A stretch of 64,000 nucleotides of DNA, from assembly GCF_041260155.1 (NCBI RefSeq), contig NW_027248277.1, positions 18,443,872 through 18,507,871 on the forward strand. Reading direction: 5' to 3'. Shown here in pieces: positions 24,143 through 37,981 of this stretch. A program made the position numbers and the translations under genes. The DNA comes from Ptychodera flava. Its lineage: Eukaryota; Hemichordata; Enteropneusta; Ptychoderidae. How positions within the stretch are numbered: position 1 is the first letter of the stretch; each line of letters starts with the position of its first letter. The notes beneath the pieces are model-generated. The model searched no databases. It was not told where the DNA came from and worked only from the letters and a program-made list of their open reading frames with translations.

Positions 24143-26900
24143 ATATATATAACAGTTTCTCTTAAGGAACGCCCAGGTAAACTTCATGTAATGTATAATG
24201 TTAAGAAACGATTATTGGATCAGTTAAACTGTTCCTAATTAGCTGTGCATATTGTATAAAGAAATTTAAGCCATATAGACTTTACATACAGTTTATCAAA
24301 TAAAACCTAGAAAGGCACAATTTCAAACGTTGCTCCTTAGTCAGTTGGTTGTATAATTCAGAATTATGCGTTTCTTTTTTCATCTCCTTTACAGCAGGTA
24401 GAACACACACCATGATTTGGATTTCAGAAACTTGCTCTGCCAAAAAATGTTAAATTAGATTGTCAGATAAGAAATTTTTTAGGTCAAATCTTACAAAGCA
24501 AACTCGAAAGAAAATAGTCCATGCGATATTAATAATATTTTAAGATCATCCGTGACTGTGGTTTTGACTGACTACTTTCATAAAGACATGTTTAATAAAA
24601 ATTACATGTGTCAGGAAATTTGACATATCTGGGTACCCTTCCAAATATGATCCCAATGGCTCAATGGATACTTAATCATATTATCTTCCCGTTAATGTCC
24701 ATTTCATATTTCTTACATACGTCTATTACAAACAAAACGGATTTAATACAAGCACTATATTGCCTTCTGTATTATATGTAGCAAAAAATTGGTAGAATGT
24801 AAGAGTAGCCGTAATTTGCGATTTAATCTTTTTGGGGATTGGGTAAGTCTTGGTCCTATTTCAAGAAAACTATAAAGGATAGTGCATATTAGAATATGTA
24901 ATATTACAGAAGAATAAATTGCCTTACTAATGACACCACACAAACCAGGATATGTATAAGTTAGACTCGACAGATAACTTAGAAGAAGACAGGTTTAACG
25001 AAAACGCATGCGAGTTGGCATCAATCTGTTTTAATTATAAAGCCCAGGTCCAACCAAATTTTAAAGCATCAAACCAGGAATTTGTATAGAAGCCACTACT
25101 TGACTTACACAGACAAACAATTCCATAAATATACCGTACAACATGTCAATGGAAAGAAACAGAAACCTTTCAAACCACATTTGAAGCATTTTTTCATACG
25201 AAATTGACATATTTACATCTACAGATGTAAGAGTTTGTGATTAATAACCTGACCTTGTTGGATTGAGCAGCAAAGTTTACTGTCTATACAGGTGACACTT
25301 TTTGTGAATATACTTGTGTTATCCTGAATCTTGTAAATGAAATACTGGTTGTTTACTGCATACCACTTTTGTAGATTCACTCATGGTGACTTCAATGCAA
25401 CACGTTTTGTAAAATATGGTATGTTGGCTGTCTTGCCAAGACAAACTGACCAATGTTTACTGAGATTTTCACTAAATTTACATTTTTGTTGCTCATTAGC
25501 ATTTTATTGAGTAATGTTGATTTCATTTTAGCAAATACTCATTTATAGTTGAGCATGTATATACCACAAATACACAGATAAATTGTGCAGCAATTCTCAA
25601 TTTGTTGCAATTGGACCAGGGACTTCAAGGATATCATATTTGGTACATTTTTTAATAAAACAGGCAAAACTTCACTAGATCTGTACCCAAAAAATTCTTT
25701 TAAAAACAACCTATAGATATTTCCATAATTTTTTGTAAAACAGTTTGTGAGCTGCACTGGTTACATGTAACAATAACAAACTTCTGTCTTCTAATTCGCT
25801 CACATTTACTTAGCCAAATCTTTTGAACTTAAAAATCCAAAGTTGATACCTGCTACCTGATATGTAATTCCTGGACACAATACTTTAGACCAAAAATTGA
25901 AAAATCCTCAAAAATACATGTATACCAATTTTATGCTTTTCAACAAAAATATCACATACATTGTCCCTCCCAATATATGTACCAAATAACAAATTAATAA
26001 GCCTCTCAACGATACAAATATTGCAGATTATGACAAATTAATTTTTTTCTCATTCTTTTATCAACATCTACAAAATTCCATTCTGTTATAGATCATCATC
26101 TAAGCATTCTACATTTCGAAGCTGGCCACATTCATTGCGGAAATTATTAAGTTATGAGCTCCAAAAACTTCGTTTTGGCCTCCTAGTGTACCTTGACCTA
26201 TGGGCAGTGATAAAGAGATAACAAACAGCTGGTATACAGGCACTCAGAGTGAATATATTACATCAATTTGATTAGTTTTTGTCCTCTTTCCACTTATGTG
26301 ATAATTTTTTAAGACAATCAACCCGTAAGGCAATTTATATGCATTGACAAATATTTTATCTTTTCCTTACAGGCACATAGCAAACTTTTCTTGATTTCTA
26401 ATGAACAATATTTGACATACACTGAAGTACATAACATGCAACCAATGTTTGCATTTTGCCCATACACCAGCTACATGGAGAAATTTCAACATACAACCAT
26501 TAACTCAGAAACCCAACAGGGAAAAGTAAACATTGTTTTCTTCCATGGCCAGATGGCAGGAAGTGACTATTTACAACCTTGATACTCCTCAACATTGAAA
26601 CAAAATTATGGACTACATTTGTTGGAGACCAAACAAGCTAAAATCAACTTCACCTTGGCTTTCTATTGATTTTTTACTGCATTTTAACTCCAAATACAGT
26701 TTACCTACTAACTAAATCACCACATTATGTACTCTAAGTTGCTGTAGGTCTAAAATCGGCAAAATTAAGAAAATCTCTTTTCAAAATTTATTAATTTTGT
26801 TCATATCAACACAATCTGAATAAGTTATGGTACTACCACTAACTGAAATCTTCATGCTAAATTTCAAACCAGCATTGGAAGTGGTTGTTTTAAACATAAT
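24143..26900. other. AT-rich stretch with no recognisable gene
   Basis: Only short frames of 60-75 codons without domains. An (AAC)n tract at 26907-26932 marks the right edge. No mobile element ends or tandem repeats were recognised. Confidence 0.5.
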
Positions 26901-27229
26901 TTTTACCAACAACAACAACAACAACAACAACACCAAATATTGCAATTGTTCATCTCATTCTGACATAGTAATATATATAAGAGAACATTTGTAGGGATTT
27001 ACAAACCAAATTCAAAATCAATACTGTACAGCAGAATATTTCTGTGATTTTGTTTTCGTCAACAATTAGGGAAAAACTTTACCAAAACACAAAATTGAAG
27101 ATATTTCTCTGAAAATTTAAAATAAGCAACCTAGTAGCTGAAATGCTCCTTTATGTTATATAGGGAATAACTTTTTGTAACACATGTTTTGATGAAGGAG
27201 GAAATCTTTGATAGCCCACTCCAGGCCGG

Positions 27230-28220
27230 CCTGATCAAAATACACACGGTAATAAAGATTTTACTATAGTTTCATCATATTTAATTAAAATCATCTGCAG
27301 GAACATGTCTACAACATATCAAATCTATTAGACAAGAAGTTTTTGAGAAAGAAATTTTTTGACCAAAAATGGCAAAAATTGCCCCAAAATACAAAATTAC
27401 CGATTTCAACCTAATTTCAATATATCATATTAAAAAAACTCTAGGAACCTGTTTACTAAATATCAAGGTAATCAGATAAGTAACTTTCGAGAAAAAAAAA
27501 TTGACCAAAAATGAGAAATATTGCCCGAAAAATACAAAATTGCATATTTCATCCTGATTTCAATATATCATATTTACATAAACCCTTGAAACCTGTACAT
27601 TAAATATCAAAGCTATCAGATCAGTAGTTTTTAGAGAAAAAAAAATGACCAAGAATAGCAGAATATTGCCCCCAAAATACAATATTACCACTTTCAACCT
27701 AATTTCAATGTATCATATAAAGATTAACCCTAGGAACCTGTATTCCAAATATGAAAGCAATCAGATAAATAATTTTTGAGAAAAAAATTTTAACCAAAAA
27801 TGAGAAAAATTGCCCAAAATATACAAAATTGACGATTTCATCAGAATTTGAATACATCAGATTTTATCAACCTAAGGAACCTGTATACCAGATACCAAAG
27901 CTATCAGATCAGTAGTTTTTTAATAAAAAAATTTGACCAAAATTAGTAAAATTGCTCCTAAATTACAAATATGAAAATTTCAATACGATTTGTATAAATT
28001 TGACTGAGGTTGTCCAGAGGAACATGTGTACCAACTTTCAAAGCAATCAGACAAGCGGTTTTAGGGAAAAAGATTTTTTGACTAAAAACTGAAAAAAATT
28101 ACCTCAAAAATAGAAATATGCAAATTTCATCCAAATTTGTACAAACCTAATTAAGAATACCTAAAGGAACCTGCATGTCAAGTTTCAACTCAATCTGACC
28201 AACGGTTACTGAGATTTAGC
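27230..28220. repeat. Tandem array, ~142-bp unit, about seven copies
   Basis: The phrase 'ttgaccaaaaatg.gaaaaattgccc' recurs near 27361, 27503, 27646, 27791, 27931 and 28077. Between copies come 'tacaaaattaccgatttcaac', 'aatttcaatatatcatatt', 'aggaacctgtatacc' and 'atcagatcagtagtttttgag'. The units are well diverged. The array runs without a clear break into the tetranucleotide tract at 28374. Confidence 0.85.
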
Positions 28221-28295
28221 AATTTGCAGTGTTTCTTCCTTTTTTCCCCTCATTTGCATATTTTTGACACTGACAAGTTCATTTGAACAAATTCA

Positions 28296-29960
<1,665 letters not shown>

Positions 29961-30080
29961 CACTTTATAATTATATATATATACCGTACGCTCTGTGCCC
30001 AAGTTCAGAGGTTGCCATAAAGCCATTATGGTGATAACTGAGCGCGCAAGCTATCATGCGTATAATCAGACGGCTGCATT

Positions 30081-32231
30081 CTACATTTGTTTGCTGTGTA
30101 TGTGTTTTCGTAGCGGTTGTATTTTGTTCATCACTGCGTATTTTGGTAAGGTCATCGACGCCTGCACCCAGAATGCACTTGGCAAGTAGCTGACGAATTT
30201 CCATCTGTTCTCTTCCGGGTCATAGCTTTCGATGCTGCGGACGATACCCTTCCACATGGGTTCCTTCAAACCACCGATTGCGTAGACTTGACCGTTGCAG
30301 GCGATGGCACTGCATCGCTGCCGGCTGTTACTCAGCTGTGCAACCTCCTTCCAAGTGTTGCCATGGAAATCATATTGGTAGACAGTCTCCATCAACTCAT
30401 CCTGGTTGCCAAGGAGATACATCTTATCATTAACTGTGGCCGCTGCAGCGTGGGATGTTTTAATTGGAGCCTCAGATCTCATCTTCCAAGAATTACTTTC
30501 GACATCAAATACTTGCAAAACGCGGGTGAGGGCTCCACCATTGCCCATACCACCGACCACGGCCATTTGTCTCCCACAAACAGCGAGGGCATGATAACAC
30601 ACTGCCTTCATCATGGTGGGCTCTTCCGACCAGGTGTCCGAAACCGGATCATACTTTTCCATATTTTGGCAACGTCGGCCAACACCTGGTATGTATACAT
30701 TACCATCGATAGTTACTGATTTGTGTCCAACGTTTCTCTCGTGGATGTGTAAAGGAGGGGCTTTCTCAAGCCAGTATTCTTTAGGAATCTGGTAAAGCCA
30801 GGATCGCCCTGTATTAGTTGTACAGAGTATGGCATCATGGCCAAGGGTAGTCGCTGTAACGATCTGCTCATGCTCAGCATCCGGGAACTCGGTAAGGATG
30901 TACCACTGATCATCCGAGGGGTCGAACACCAGAACTTGATTCTGCTGATGTCGGGTTTTAAACGAAGTAATTAATACAATGACTTCTGTGAATACTCTAG
31001 AACGCATGCGTCGGTTCGCCAGCGCATTTTCCGTGCGCTCTTTGTATGACAGACTTCTAAATTTATCGGATTCCATCAGGTAGAGGTCAAAGGGTATATC
31101 TTTCAGGAGAGCGTCCTTGCCAATGATTCTTTTAAGATATTCTTCTGCCATGAAGGGAAACCGAATTTCACCCAACAGGTCCTTTAGATAAATCTGTCGG
31201 CTCATGGTATCATGCTTCACCCATTTCAATAGAGCTTCAAACACATCCTCCTCCCTGACAACGCAAAGATCAGATTTCAACAAATCTCGCAGCCTCTCGT
31301 TATCCACGAGAAGAAATTCGCCATGTTGTGCGACAGCTGGAAAGTGTTTCAATGTAAACTTCCACGCGGCCTGACGCAGATGGTCACAAGCTAAATCCTC
31401 TGCCAATCGTATCACACCCAGGCAATTCGAAGGATGCAAGTGCTGTTGCATGTAGGTGCAGCATTTGTCGAAAACTTCAGGAAATTGAAATAACAGGGAG
31501 CATTCCATCAGTCCCTGCACAGTCTCATCTGATATAGTTACATTTGAAGTGTATGCGAAATGGAGGAGAGATTCGACAATATTTGGATCAGAGTCTTTCA
31601 GGTTGATAATGTCCTCTCCCCTCTCAAGCATCTCGTGGCTGAACATGGCGCGGAAGTATCGGCTACTGGCGCCAAGCACAACTCTATGGCAACGAAACTC
31701 CATGCCGTTAACGCGTATTGTGACATCGGTCAGGGAGTTAATGAGACGCAACCTCTGTAAGCCAACAAGGACGTTGTGAGCGTGCGCGTCGTGGACGAAT
31801 TTCACCACTGACTGCTTTTGATCCTCTATAAATTCTGCGCATGCGTGTTCCAGCTTAGGAATTTCGAGTAGACTTGCGAAGTCTTTCAAATTATGAACGT
31901 TTTCAATGGTGATGTCAATGTTACCAGTGTATGCATAATTAATTATATGACCGAACATATTGGCTCTACATTCATTTTTTCCCATGGCAACCTTTCTTAT
32001 TTTGTCTGACTCTCTGCCATGCGCTATCCTGTGTTGTAGGGAAGGGATTGCAGCCGCGACCACAACTCCATGGCAACTAAAACTTTCGCCGTCAACTTCA
32101 AACTCGGTGTCAATGAGCAAGCCGTCACGCTTGAAATCTCTCAGCATTTGAAGGGTCTGTAACTCAGCAGACGTTGCTGACTTGATGACAACGCCACCTA
32201 GCGCTGGATGTGAAAATGTTTTTTCGGCCAT
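30081..32231 (-). CDS. Double-BTB, BACK and kelch-repeat protein (KLHL-like)
   Basis: A single intact exon of 716 codons. I start at ATG 32231 (MAEKTFSHPALGG): upstream the frame continues only through a GTG and reaches a good splice acceptor (tttcttttccag, exon edge 32265), which marks a 5' UTR intron. A likely donor lies at 32948 (TTTAG|GTATG). Domains are a diverged first BTB at about 28-135 (FEVDGESFSCHGVVVAAAIP), a canonical second BTB at about 160-263 (LTDVTIRVNGMEFRCHRVVL), BACK at about 268-372, and kelch repeats at about 420-700 with GG and YDP..W signatures (AVVGGMG, YAIGGLKEP, SYDPEENRW). KLHL proteins usually serve as Cullin-3 substrate adaptors: BTB binds Cul3 and kelch binds the substrate. 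Two BTBs in one chain are unusual. The first may have lost Cul3 binding or serve dimerisation. The exact orthologue cannot be named. Confidence 0.93.
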   Translation of the reverse strand: MAEKTFSHPALGGVVIKSATSAELQTLQMLRDFKRDGLLIDTEFEVDGESFSCHGVVVAAAIPSLQHRIAHGRESDKIRKVAMGKNECRANMFGHIINYAYTGNIDITIENVHNLKDFASLLEIPKLEHACAEFIEDQKQSVVKFVHDAHAHNVLVGLQRLRLINSLTDVTIRVNGMEFRCHRVVLGASSRYFRAMFSHEMLERGEDIINLKDSDPNIVESLLHFAYTSNVTISDETVQGLMECSLLFQFPEVFDKCCTYMQQHLHPSNCLGVIRLAEDLACDHLRQAAWKFTLKHFPAVAQHGEFLLVDNERLRDLLKSDLCVVREEDVFEALLKWVKHDTMSRQIYLKDLLGEIRFPFMAEEYLKRIIGKDALLKDIPFDLYLMESDKFRSLSYKERTENALANRRMRSRVFTEVIVLITSFKTRHQQNQVLVFDPSDDQWYILTEFPDAEHEQIVTATTLGHDAILCTTNTGRSWLYQIPKEYWLEKAPPLHIHERNVGHKSVTIDGNVYIPGVGRRCQNMEKYDPVSDTWSEEPTMMKAVCYHALAVCGRQMAVVGGMGNGGALTRVLQVFDVESNSWKMRSEAPIKTSHAAAATVNDKMYLLGNQDELMETVYQYDFHGNTWKEVAQLSNSRQRCSAIACNGQVYAIGGLKEPMWKGIVRSIESYDPEENRWKFVSYLPSAFWVQASMTLPKYAVMNKIQPLRKHIHSKQM

Positions 32232-32309
32232 CTCTTTGGGCGGAAATGACGTCACGATACGTATTCTGGAAAAGAAATGTATAAATCACTGGACATATTT
32301 CTCATATTA

Positions 32310-32390
32310 CGACGTGGGTTGCATTTTAGTGATGTAGTCAGGATACCACAGTTTATGGCATCCTGATTACATCACTGAAATGCAACACGA
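32310..32390. repeat. Hairpin of about 80 bp in the kelch gene 5' intron
   Basis: 'cgtgggttgcattttagtga' followed by 'tgtagtcaggat' pairs with 'atcctgattacatcactga' followed by 'aatgcaacacg'. The loop is about 15 bp. A (CT)n tract follows at 32400-32440. Confidence 0.7.
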
Positions 32391-32396
32391 GTGTAT

Positions 32397-32399
<3 letters not shown>

Positions 32400-32440
<41 letters not shown>
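32400..32440. repeat. (CT)n microsatellite
   Basis: About 20 CT units inside the predicted 5' UTR intron of the kelch gene. Confidence 0.95.
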
Positions 32441-32441
<1 letters not shown>

Positions 32442-33199
32442 AATAACATGGGATTGTTAAAACAGCATGATGGCACATGTACAGCACAGCTAACCTCATG
32501 ACTATATCTGATGCGTAATGAATATTGCATTGCATTCTATCAAGACAAACGATCAAAGCTGAATTTGCAAAGTGCTGTCATGAAAAATGTCACGGGTAAA
32601 CAGTGACTCCCCAGAAATTCAATGGTCGGGCCCTGTATACGGGTATTCAATGGATAACGGTGTCCACGTCCGGTTTCAACGCGAAGAGTTCCTGCCTTGG
32701 CGAGAATGTGAGCGATATAAAACAAATTATTATTCATGATATGCATAGAAGAGATATACAAGTTGGCGACAATGGCTAGAATTTCCGTGATATCAAAAAT
32801 TTAGTCTCTCAATCTGAGCTGTAAATCGACGTGAAGCGCTGACTTTCATTAAAGATTATGATTTTATACACGACAGGGTTTCGAGGTAAAGCTGAGCAGT
32901 TGGGGATTTGAAAGCAAGACGTCTGCTGACTCACTGCGTCATACATACCTAAACAGCGCAGGCCGAGTGTATCGAAGACGGGCTTCAGACTTCGGTATCG
33001 CTGCGTCAGTCTCTTGGACGGTGGCAGCGCGGAGGTCCCCGTACAGCGGCAGAGAAGTCGACAGACCTGGCGGTGCCTTTAATGTTGACGCATCGACAAT
33101 GTCGGGCGCATCAACAGGCCGACAGACAGCCGATACACGTATATATCTGGACTTGGTAGGCTGCTATCGTCGAGATTACGTAGGCCAAACACTGTACTA

Positions 33200-34437
33200 A
33201 ATCTTGACGACAACTTCCGGGTTGAGCTTTCAGGGATTGACCATTAAACATTGAGGGGGATGTACAGCAAAGCTGCTTTTCACCGTATTTTCTCCTTTTT
33301 TTTAAATATCACGTTTCCTCATATTTGCAATACACAGGTTCGTCTAATGCATTAATTTTTGAAACAATTCAAATATTCTCTTTCAGTAAGCCGTTTCTTA
33401 ATGTCAAGCCGCAGGTGAAAGGAGGCATAACAGTTCATACCATTACGATACTCTGTGGCGCCCTCTGGAGATATTTATCAGTCGATCAGCAAACTCAAAG
33501 TCTTGTATTTGTCAAAAAGAAACAACCTCTTAATTTCATTTTAAAACCTCACGGCATTCTGAAGTAGGTGATATACTATTTTGTAATAAAAAATGTTAAC
33601 GTATGTAAACTTTATTTTCAATTTACTCCATGTTCGCAAGCTTTGCTCGTTCATAATTCATAAAATTGTCCTAAACTTCACGATTTTTTGCGTATTGTAT
33701 GGAATTGGGTCATCCCAGGTAACGTGGCGGACATGACCTCGAATGAGCCATTTCAAGTAACATCCCGCCACGGTAACGATATACGAATGCAAAATTTTCA
33801 TACAACGTCTATTTAATCTAAGGTAGACTACTTATCCATAAAGTTTGTTAAGTCCACGACTTTCGAAAATTAACTCGTTTCTATGACAACTACATTGGTT
33901 TCAAGTTAGTGGAAGCTTGCGTGGTGATGTGCATTTTGATGCCTTTTGCACGTACAATGTCGTTGATGTAATGTCATGTACAGTAGCCAACTAACCATCC
34001 CTGAGGGTTACGCTCAATATATTCATAAGAGGGTGTGCCCCGCAAGGTGAGATATCTATCCATGTATACGGATTTCAAGTCAAAAATTTCAGGAGGGTCG
34101 TCAGGTCATTTTACCGTTATTCTATTACATCTGAAGGTTTTCCTAGAGCATAGGGACATTTCCCCTTTTATTGACCGATCTGCAGGTTTTATCTGGATGA
34201 AAGTCAAACTCCTTGCCAAACAGAGATTCCATCTGCTAAGACGTCTTATCCATTATGTGCCTTTCTCGTGACTCATAGATACTTTTCCCGCCAAAAATGC
34301 TTTATTTACAGGAAAATCGCCTTCCTAAATCAGACTTTTCTACTGTCAACAGAGACACTTCACGATCCTATGCACGAACTCTCTCCAAAGTGTTATGCTT
34401 CACTGTATGTAGCTATTGTCTATTACTAGTATAGTAA
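33200..34437. other. No gene seen
   Basis: The sequence upstream of the kelch gene, from its probable first UTR exon (about 32949-33200) leftward in gene sense. Frames of 78-80 codons have no recognisable content. No promoter motif could be supported. Confidence 0.45.
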
Positions 34438-34441
34438 TTAA

Positions 34442-34654
34442 CCCTTTGAGCGCCAAAGTCCATTTTTGTCACCTCTATAAAATGTACCCAGTCAATTTTT
34501 TCAGATTTTTGCCAAAATTTGATAAAAACTGTTGTCAATGAAATGTGATGTCTGCTTGGTCCAAAATTATCAAAAAAATTACAGAAAAATTGATAAAAAT
34601 TGGTAAAATGTTGCACAAAAAAATTTGGCGGGAAAAAATACGGCGATCAAAGGG
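34442..34654. repeat. piggyBac-like MITE, 213 bp, with TTAA target duplication
   Basis: TTAA at 34438-34441 and 34655-34658 flank an element that begins CCCTTTGAGCGCCAAAGTCC and ends GGCGATCAAAGGG. The interior matches the copy at 59221-59415 ('ttttgccaaaatttga', 'caatgaaatgtgatgtc', 'ttggtccaaaattatcaaaa'). The ends resemble those of the piggyBac relative at 4.7-6.7 kb. Confidence 0.9.
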
Positions 34655-35238
34655 TTAAGTATTCATCATCTATAATAGTAATAGACGACTTCGTCTACCG
34701 ACTGCTTTCTCAGACCTGGTCATATTCCACACAAGGTATACCTTTTTGTCGGCAGCCAAGTGAATATTTTGCGCAAAACTGCTATTAGCCTACCGTTTTC
34801 TCTGCACATATTCCACTTTTTCGCCAAGACAATGAGGGTTCATCTGTGTAAGTTGAGAGAAACAGGTAAAGGTAGCTAGTAGGTATAAGAAAACTTAGTA
34901 TCACGCAATAACAAAACAAGAACGCCACAAAACTGATAAAATTGACTGCAGTGCTTGTTTACGCTCCAAGTTGACTCCATTTTATTCAATAATGACGTTT
35001 ACAGTCCCAGTGTCCGTTAAATGCAAACTTCATTTGATTGCACACATACAGATCAAACGCCCATCTAGTGGAATCTGACTTTTTACCTTTTTTTATACTT
35101 TGCCGTACATCTGCCCGTTGAAATTCATTAGTGTAGGCAATTTAACCGCCTGAGTTATAGTAGCTTCACAGTCTAATGGCAGAAGCGGCCATACAAACGA
35201 AAAAAAATGGGGATGGAAAGAAAGAAAAACTTGTTTAA

Positions 35239-35734
35239 AGGGACAAATTGTGTTTGATACGAGATACTATTTATATTGTTTGATATGTTGTAAGATACTG
35301 ATTGTATGGGTGACCATGCGTGTATTCGACCCCGGTTTTAGACACGATACATGAAACCATCGCGAAAATGAATTAATTGTCATGACCATCAATTCATTTT
35401 CGCCATGGTTTAAAGGTATACTGCCACCTGTTCGAATTTTGCCACTGTTACCATGGAAAGAGAAAATCTAACCAATCACAGATTTTAAGCTGGTGGCCGC
35501 TTTTTAAAAACAGCGCCCTCACATGGGCGTTTGGAATACCAAGGAACGCCCCTTTGACCATATATAGGCATATTTAGATTACAGGTGACTGTATACCTTT
35601 AATGTATCGTGTCTACAGGTGGGGTCGAATATATGCATGGTCACCCATTCATTCAGTATCTTTCAACATATCAAACAATATAAATAGTATCTCGTATCAA
35701 ACAAAATTCATAAAAAATGGCCGACTTTGTCCCT
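35239..35734. repeat. TTAA-flanked foldback element with ~115-bp arms, interrupted
   Basis: TTAA at 35235-35238 and 35735-35738. The left end is AGGGACAAATTGTG and the right end ACTTTGTCCCT. The arms match over about 115 bp ('tttgatacgagatactattt', 'gggtgaccatgc', 'tagacacgatacat' with their reverse complements). A second TTAA element (35414-35598) is inserted near its centre. The AGGG ends and TTAA target suggest Kolobok or piggyBac mobilisation. Confidence 0.88.
35414..35598. repeat. TTAA-flanked MITE nested in another MITE, 185 bp
   Basis: TTAA at 35410-35413 and 35599-35602. Ends are AGGTATACTGCCACCTG and CAGGTGACTGTATACCT, 15 of 17 positions complementary. The insertion lies within the larger foldback at 35239-35734, so it is the younger of the two. 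Confidence 0.92.
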
Positions 35735-36271
35735 TTAAAAAAGAAAAAGACTTGTTTACTGCACAGCCCTATACATGGAAGTGCATTACGCTGCCAAGAT
35801 CCTCAGGAGGTCATCATCATGGCAACCAGCAAAGATAGCGACCGCAATTATAATAATCACATCACTTCTGTAGATTTGTGTACCACTTCTGGAGTCTGAA
35901 AAGAACCAGCGAAAATGTACTTTAACACATTTATATTTTTAGAGACTTAATCTGATTTTTTTCTCCGTTTTTTTTTGTCGTGTGTGTGAATAAACAAGTT
36001 CTTTCTTTACTCCACAGAGCATATCAAAATACTAGGTTTAGCATGCCAACACAGCGACTATGTAAAACGCACCCTTATGATTTACGTTTGAATTCTAGTC
36101 CAGAACAAAATTCACTTGTCAACAATAACAATGCAGTCTACACATGTACAGGCTGAGCTGACAAGATGAATTCTTTGTATCTCAACATACTATGTGTGGC
36201 AGAACAAGACACAGTAACTGACATGCAAAACAAAAATGACAGTGATATATGATGTTAAACTGTTCCAACAA

Positions 36272-36566
36272 TCATTTCCATTCAAGGTAATACATCACCA
36301 GGTCCATGGGGTATTTGTGATTTACAAAGTTAAGTAGGACCATCCTGAACCACTGATAGTTAGCGGTGGTAACAGGTGTCCGGAATGGATAAGTGTACCC
36401 TGCTAGCATGCTACACCCGTCAGGATTGGTCCCAAAATTGTCTAAATTGTATGAAGTGATACAGAAGTCGGGAATGTTGCCGGAAATCATTTGAGTGACC
36501 GAGGTGCCGTATTTGGCCACAATGTCGTCATTAAAAACATCAAAATCCACAGCATCTAATCCCGTA
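36272..36566 (-). CDS. C-terminal exon of an unidentified protein
   Basis: Preceded by a good acceptor (gttttcttgcatag), the exon reads FTGLDAVDFDVFNDDIVAKY, then GTSVTQMISGNIPDFCITSY, CSMLAGYTYPFRTP and ANYQWFRMVLLNFVNHKYP, and ends DLVMYYLEWK plus stop: about 98 codons with protein-like, aromatic-rich composition and no interruption. I do not recognise the family. No upstream exons on the minus strand could be linked, because the next 6 kb upstream are MITEs and tandem duplications. It could be a true terminal exon or an orphan fragment. Confidence 0.5.
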
Positions 36567-36843
36567 AACTATGCAAGAAAACTTGCTGTACAATGACACT
36601 GGTTTTGTACATCAACAAGCGGGCAGGCGTGGAGTTTTCGAGGCTGGTGACTGACAATGCGTACGCCACTCGGTCACCGTGATTTGCATGTTTTATCCAT
36701 ATATGGTAAAAAGGGCACGGCTTCCATGTTTACTTGTAGAACGTCATCAGTGCTCAGTACAGTATGATTGGCAATGTAGTGGTCATTGCGTGGTCACTGA
36801 AATGAAAGTCTGTCATTGGCCTCGGGTAACCCATTCTTCTTCA

Positions 36844-37422
36844 GGTAGAATGCACCTCGGGGACAGACATTCGGACCCTCAATTTTTTTGTCAACATTTT
36901 TCTTCTCTGCCGCATGTAGAGGCTCATTTTAAAGATCCTAGAGTAAGGGATGGACCATCAGATCTTGGTAGGTGAGGGTGGACACAATCAGATTGTGAAT
37001 ACTTTTTCAAAATTTTAAACTTTTGAATTTTTTTCCAAGTGAGTCACGATGTCCTAATTTCTTTTCTACGTAAACTGTCAGATTTATCATTTTTTCATTC
37101 TGATTTTATTTTGTTATTTTGCTACCTAGTATGAAGATTTTTTACTAATTTTTTGCTTTGACTTCTTTTTTCTATTTTTGACCACCCCCCAAGATCTAAT
37201 GGTCCATCCCCAACTAAAGTTTTAACCGCCTCATTATTTATTTTTCCCCTACAGAGATGACGGCCATGTTGATTTTCAAATATTTGTAATTTTAAGATAA
37301 TTTTTGTCTCAGGTACCAAATTTGCATGTACGATAACCCCCGATTTTCTTTTGAGTTGAAAGAGAATGGTGAAAAAGCTTTGTTAAGGAAATTTTGAGCA
37401 ACCTTTTCACTTTCCAGCTTAA
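36844..37422. repeat. TTAA-type MITE family 'GGTAG', copy C, interrupted
   Basis: The left end GGTAGAATGCACCTCGGGG is clear and the right end has decayed. The middle is split by a separate element at 36947-37211, after which the family sequence resumes ('ctacagagatgacggccat'). Confidence 0.7.
36947..37211. repeat. MITE nested in MITE copy C, ~265 bp
   Basis: Ends are GGGATGGACCATCAGATCTT and AAGATCTAATGGTCCATCCC, a near-perfect terminal inverted repeat of at least 20 bp. No TTAA at the boundaries; the target duplication is unclear. Confidence 0.82.
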
Positions 37423-37981
37423 TCAATAACCTAGTAAAATAACAAAGACATGAACGCACTGAGATACAAACACTCAAATGTTGTAGGAAGTAGAACAGGA
37501 ATAATTATTGTCAAAATTATCAAAGTTAATACATCTACTGCCCTGCTACTACCTACGAGTAGTGTCACTGTCACTGCATACCGGCGGCAGTGAGAGATAG
37601 CTATCCAGTATTCAGCTTGCGAACTGAGTCTGTGAATATGTACCCTCCCTTCATTTGTATCATTGAAAAATGACATTCACTCTGGACTCTAATTATCACC
37701 CACTTTTCACTATGCAAGCTTTAGTCGACAAACTGAATATTTTGTGTTTCAGCATGCTGTAGGGAGACAGCAAGAAACTATATTTGATATACTGCATAGA
37801 AATATTGAAAAAAATATCAACAGTTGCAGCTTCTGCCCTGATACTTGCCCTACTTGTTTGTTTTTTGTTTTACAAAAATTCATGCAATTTAGATTTTTCG
37901 AGACAAAAGTAATGAAATGTGCCAAATGGTTCTAGATCTTGTTTAATTATTACTAACATTAGAACAATTGGGTGACATTGA

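Noticed and set aside
32232-32255. Longer N-terminus for the kelch protein, starting at 32255
   Set aside because: The codon there is GTG, and the frame just reads back toward a splice acceptor at 32266. The ATG at 32231 is the first plausible start.
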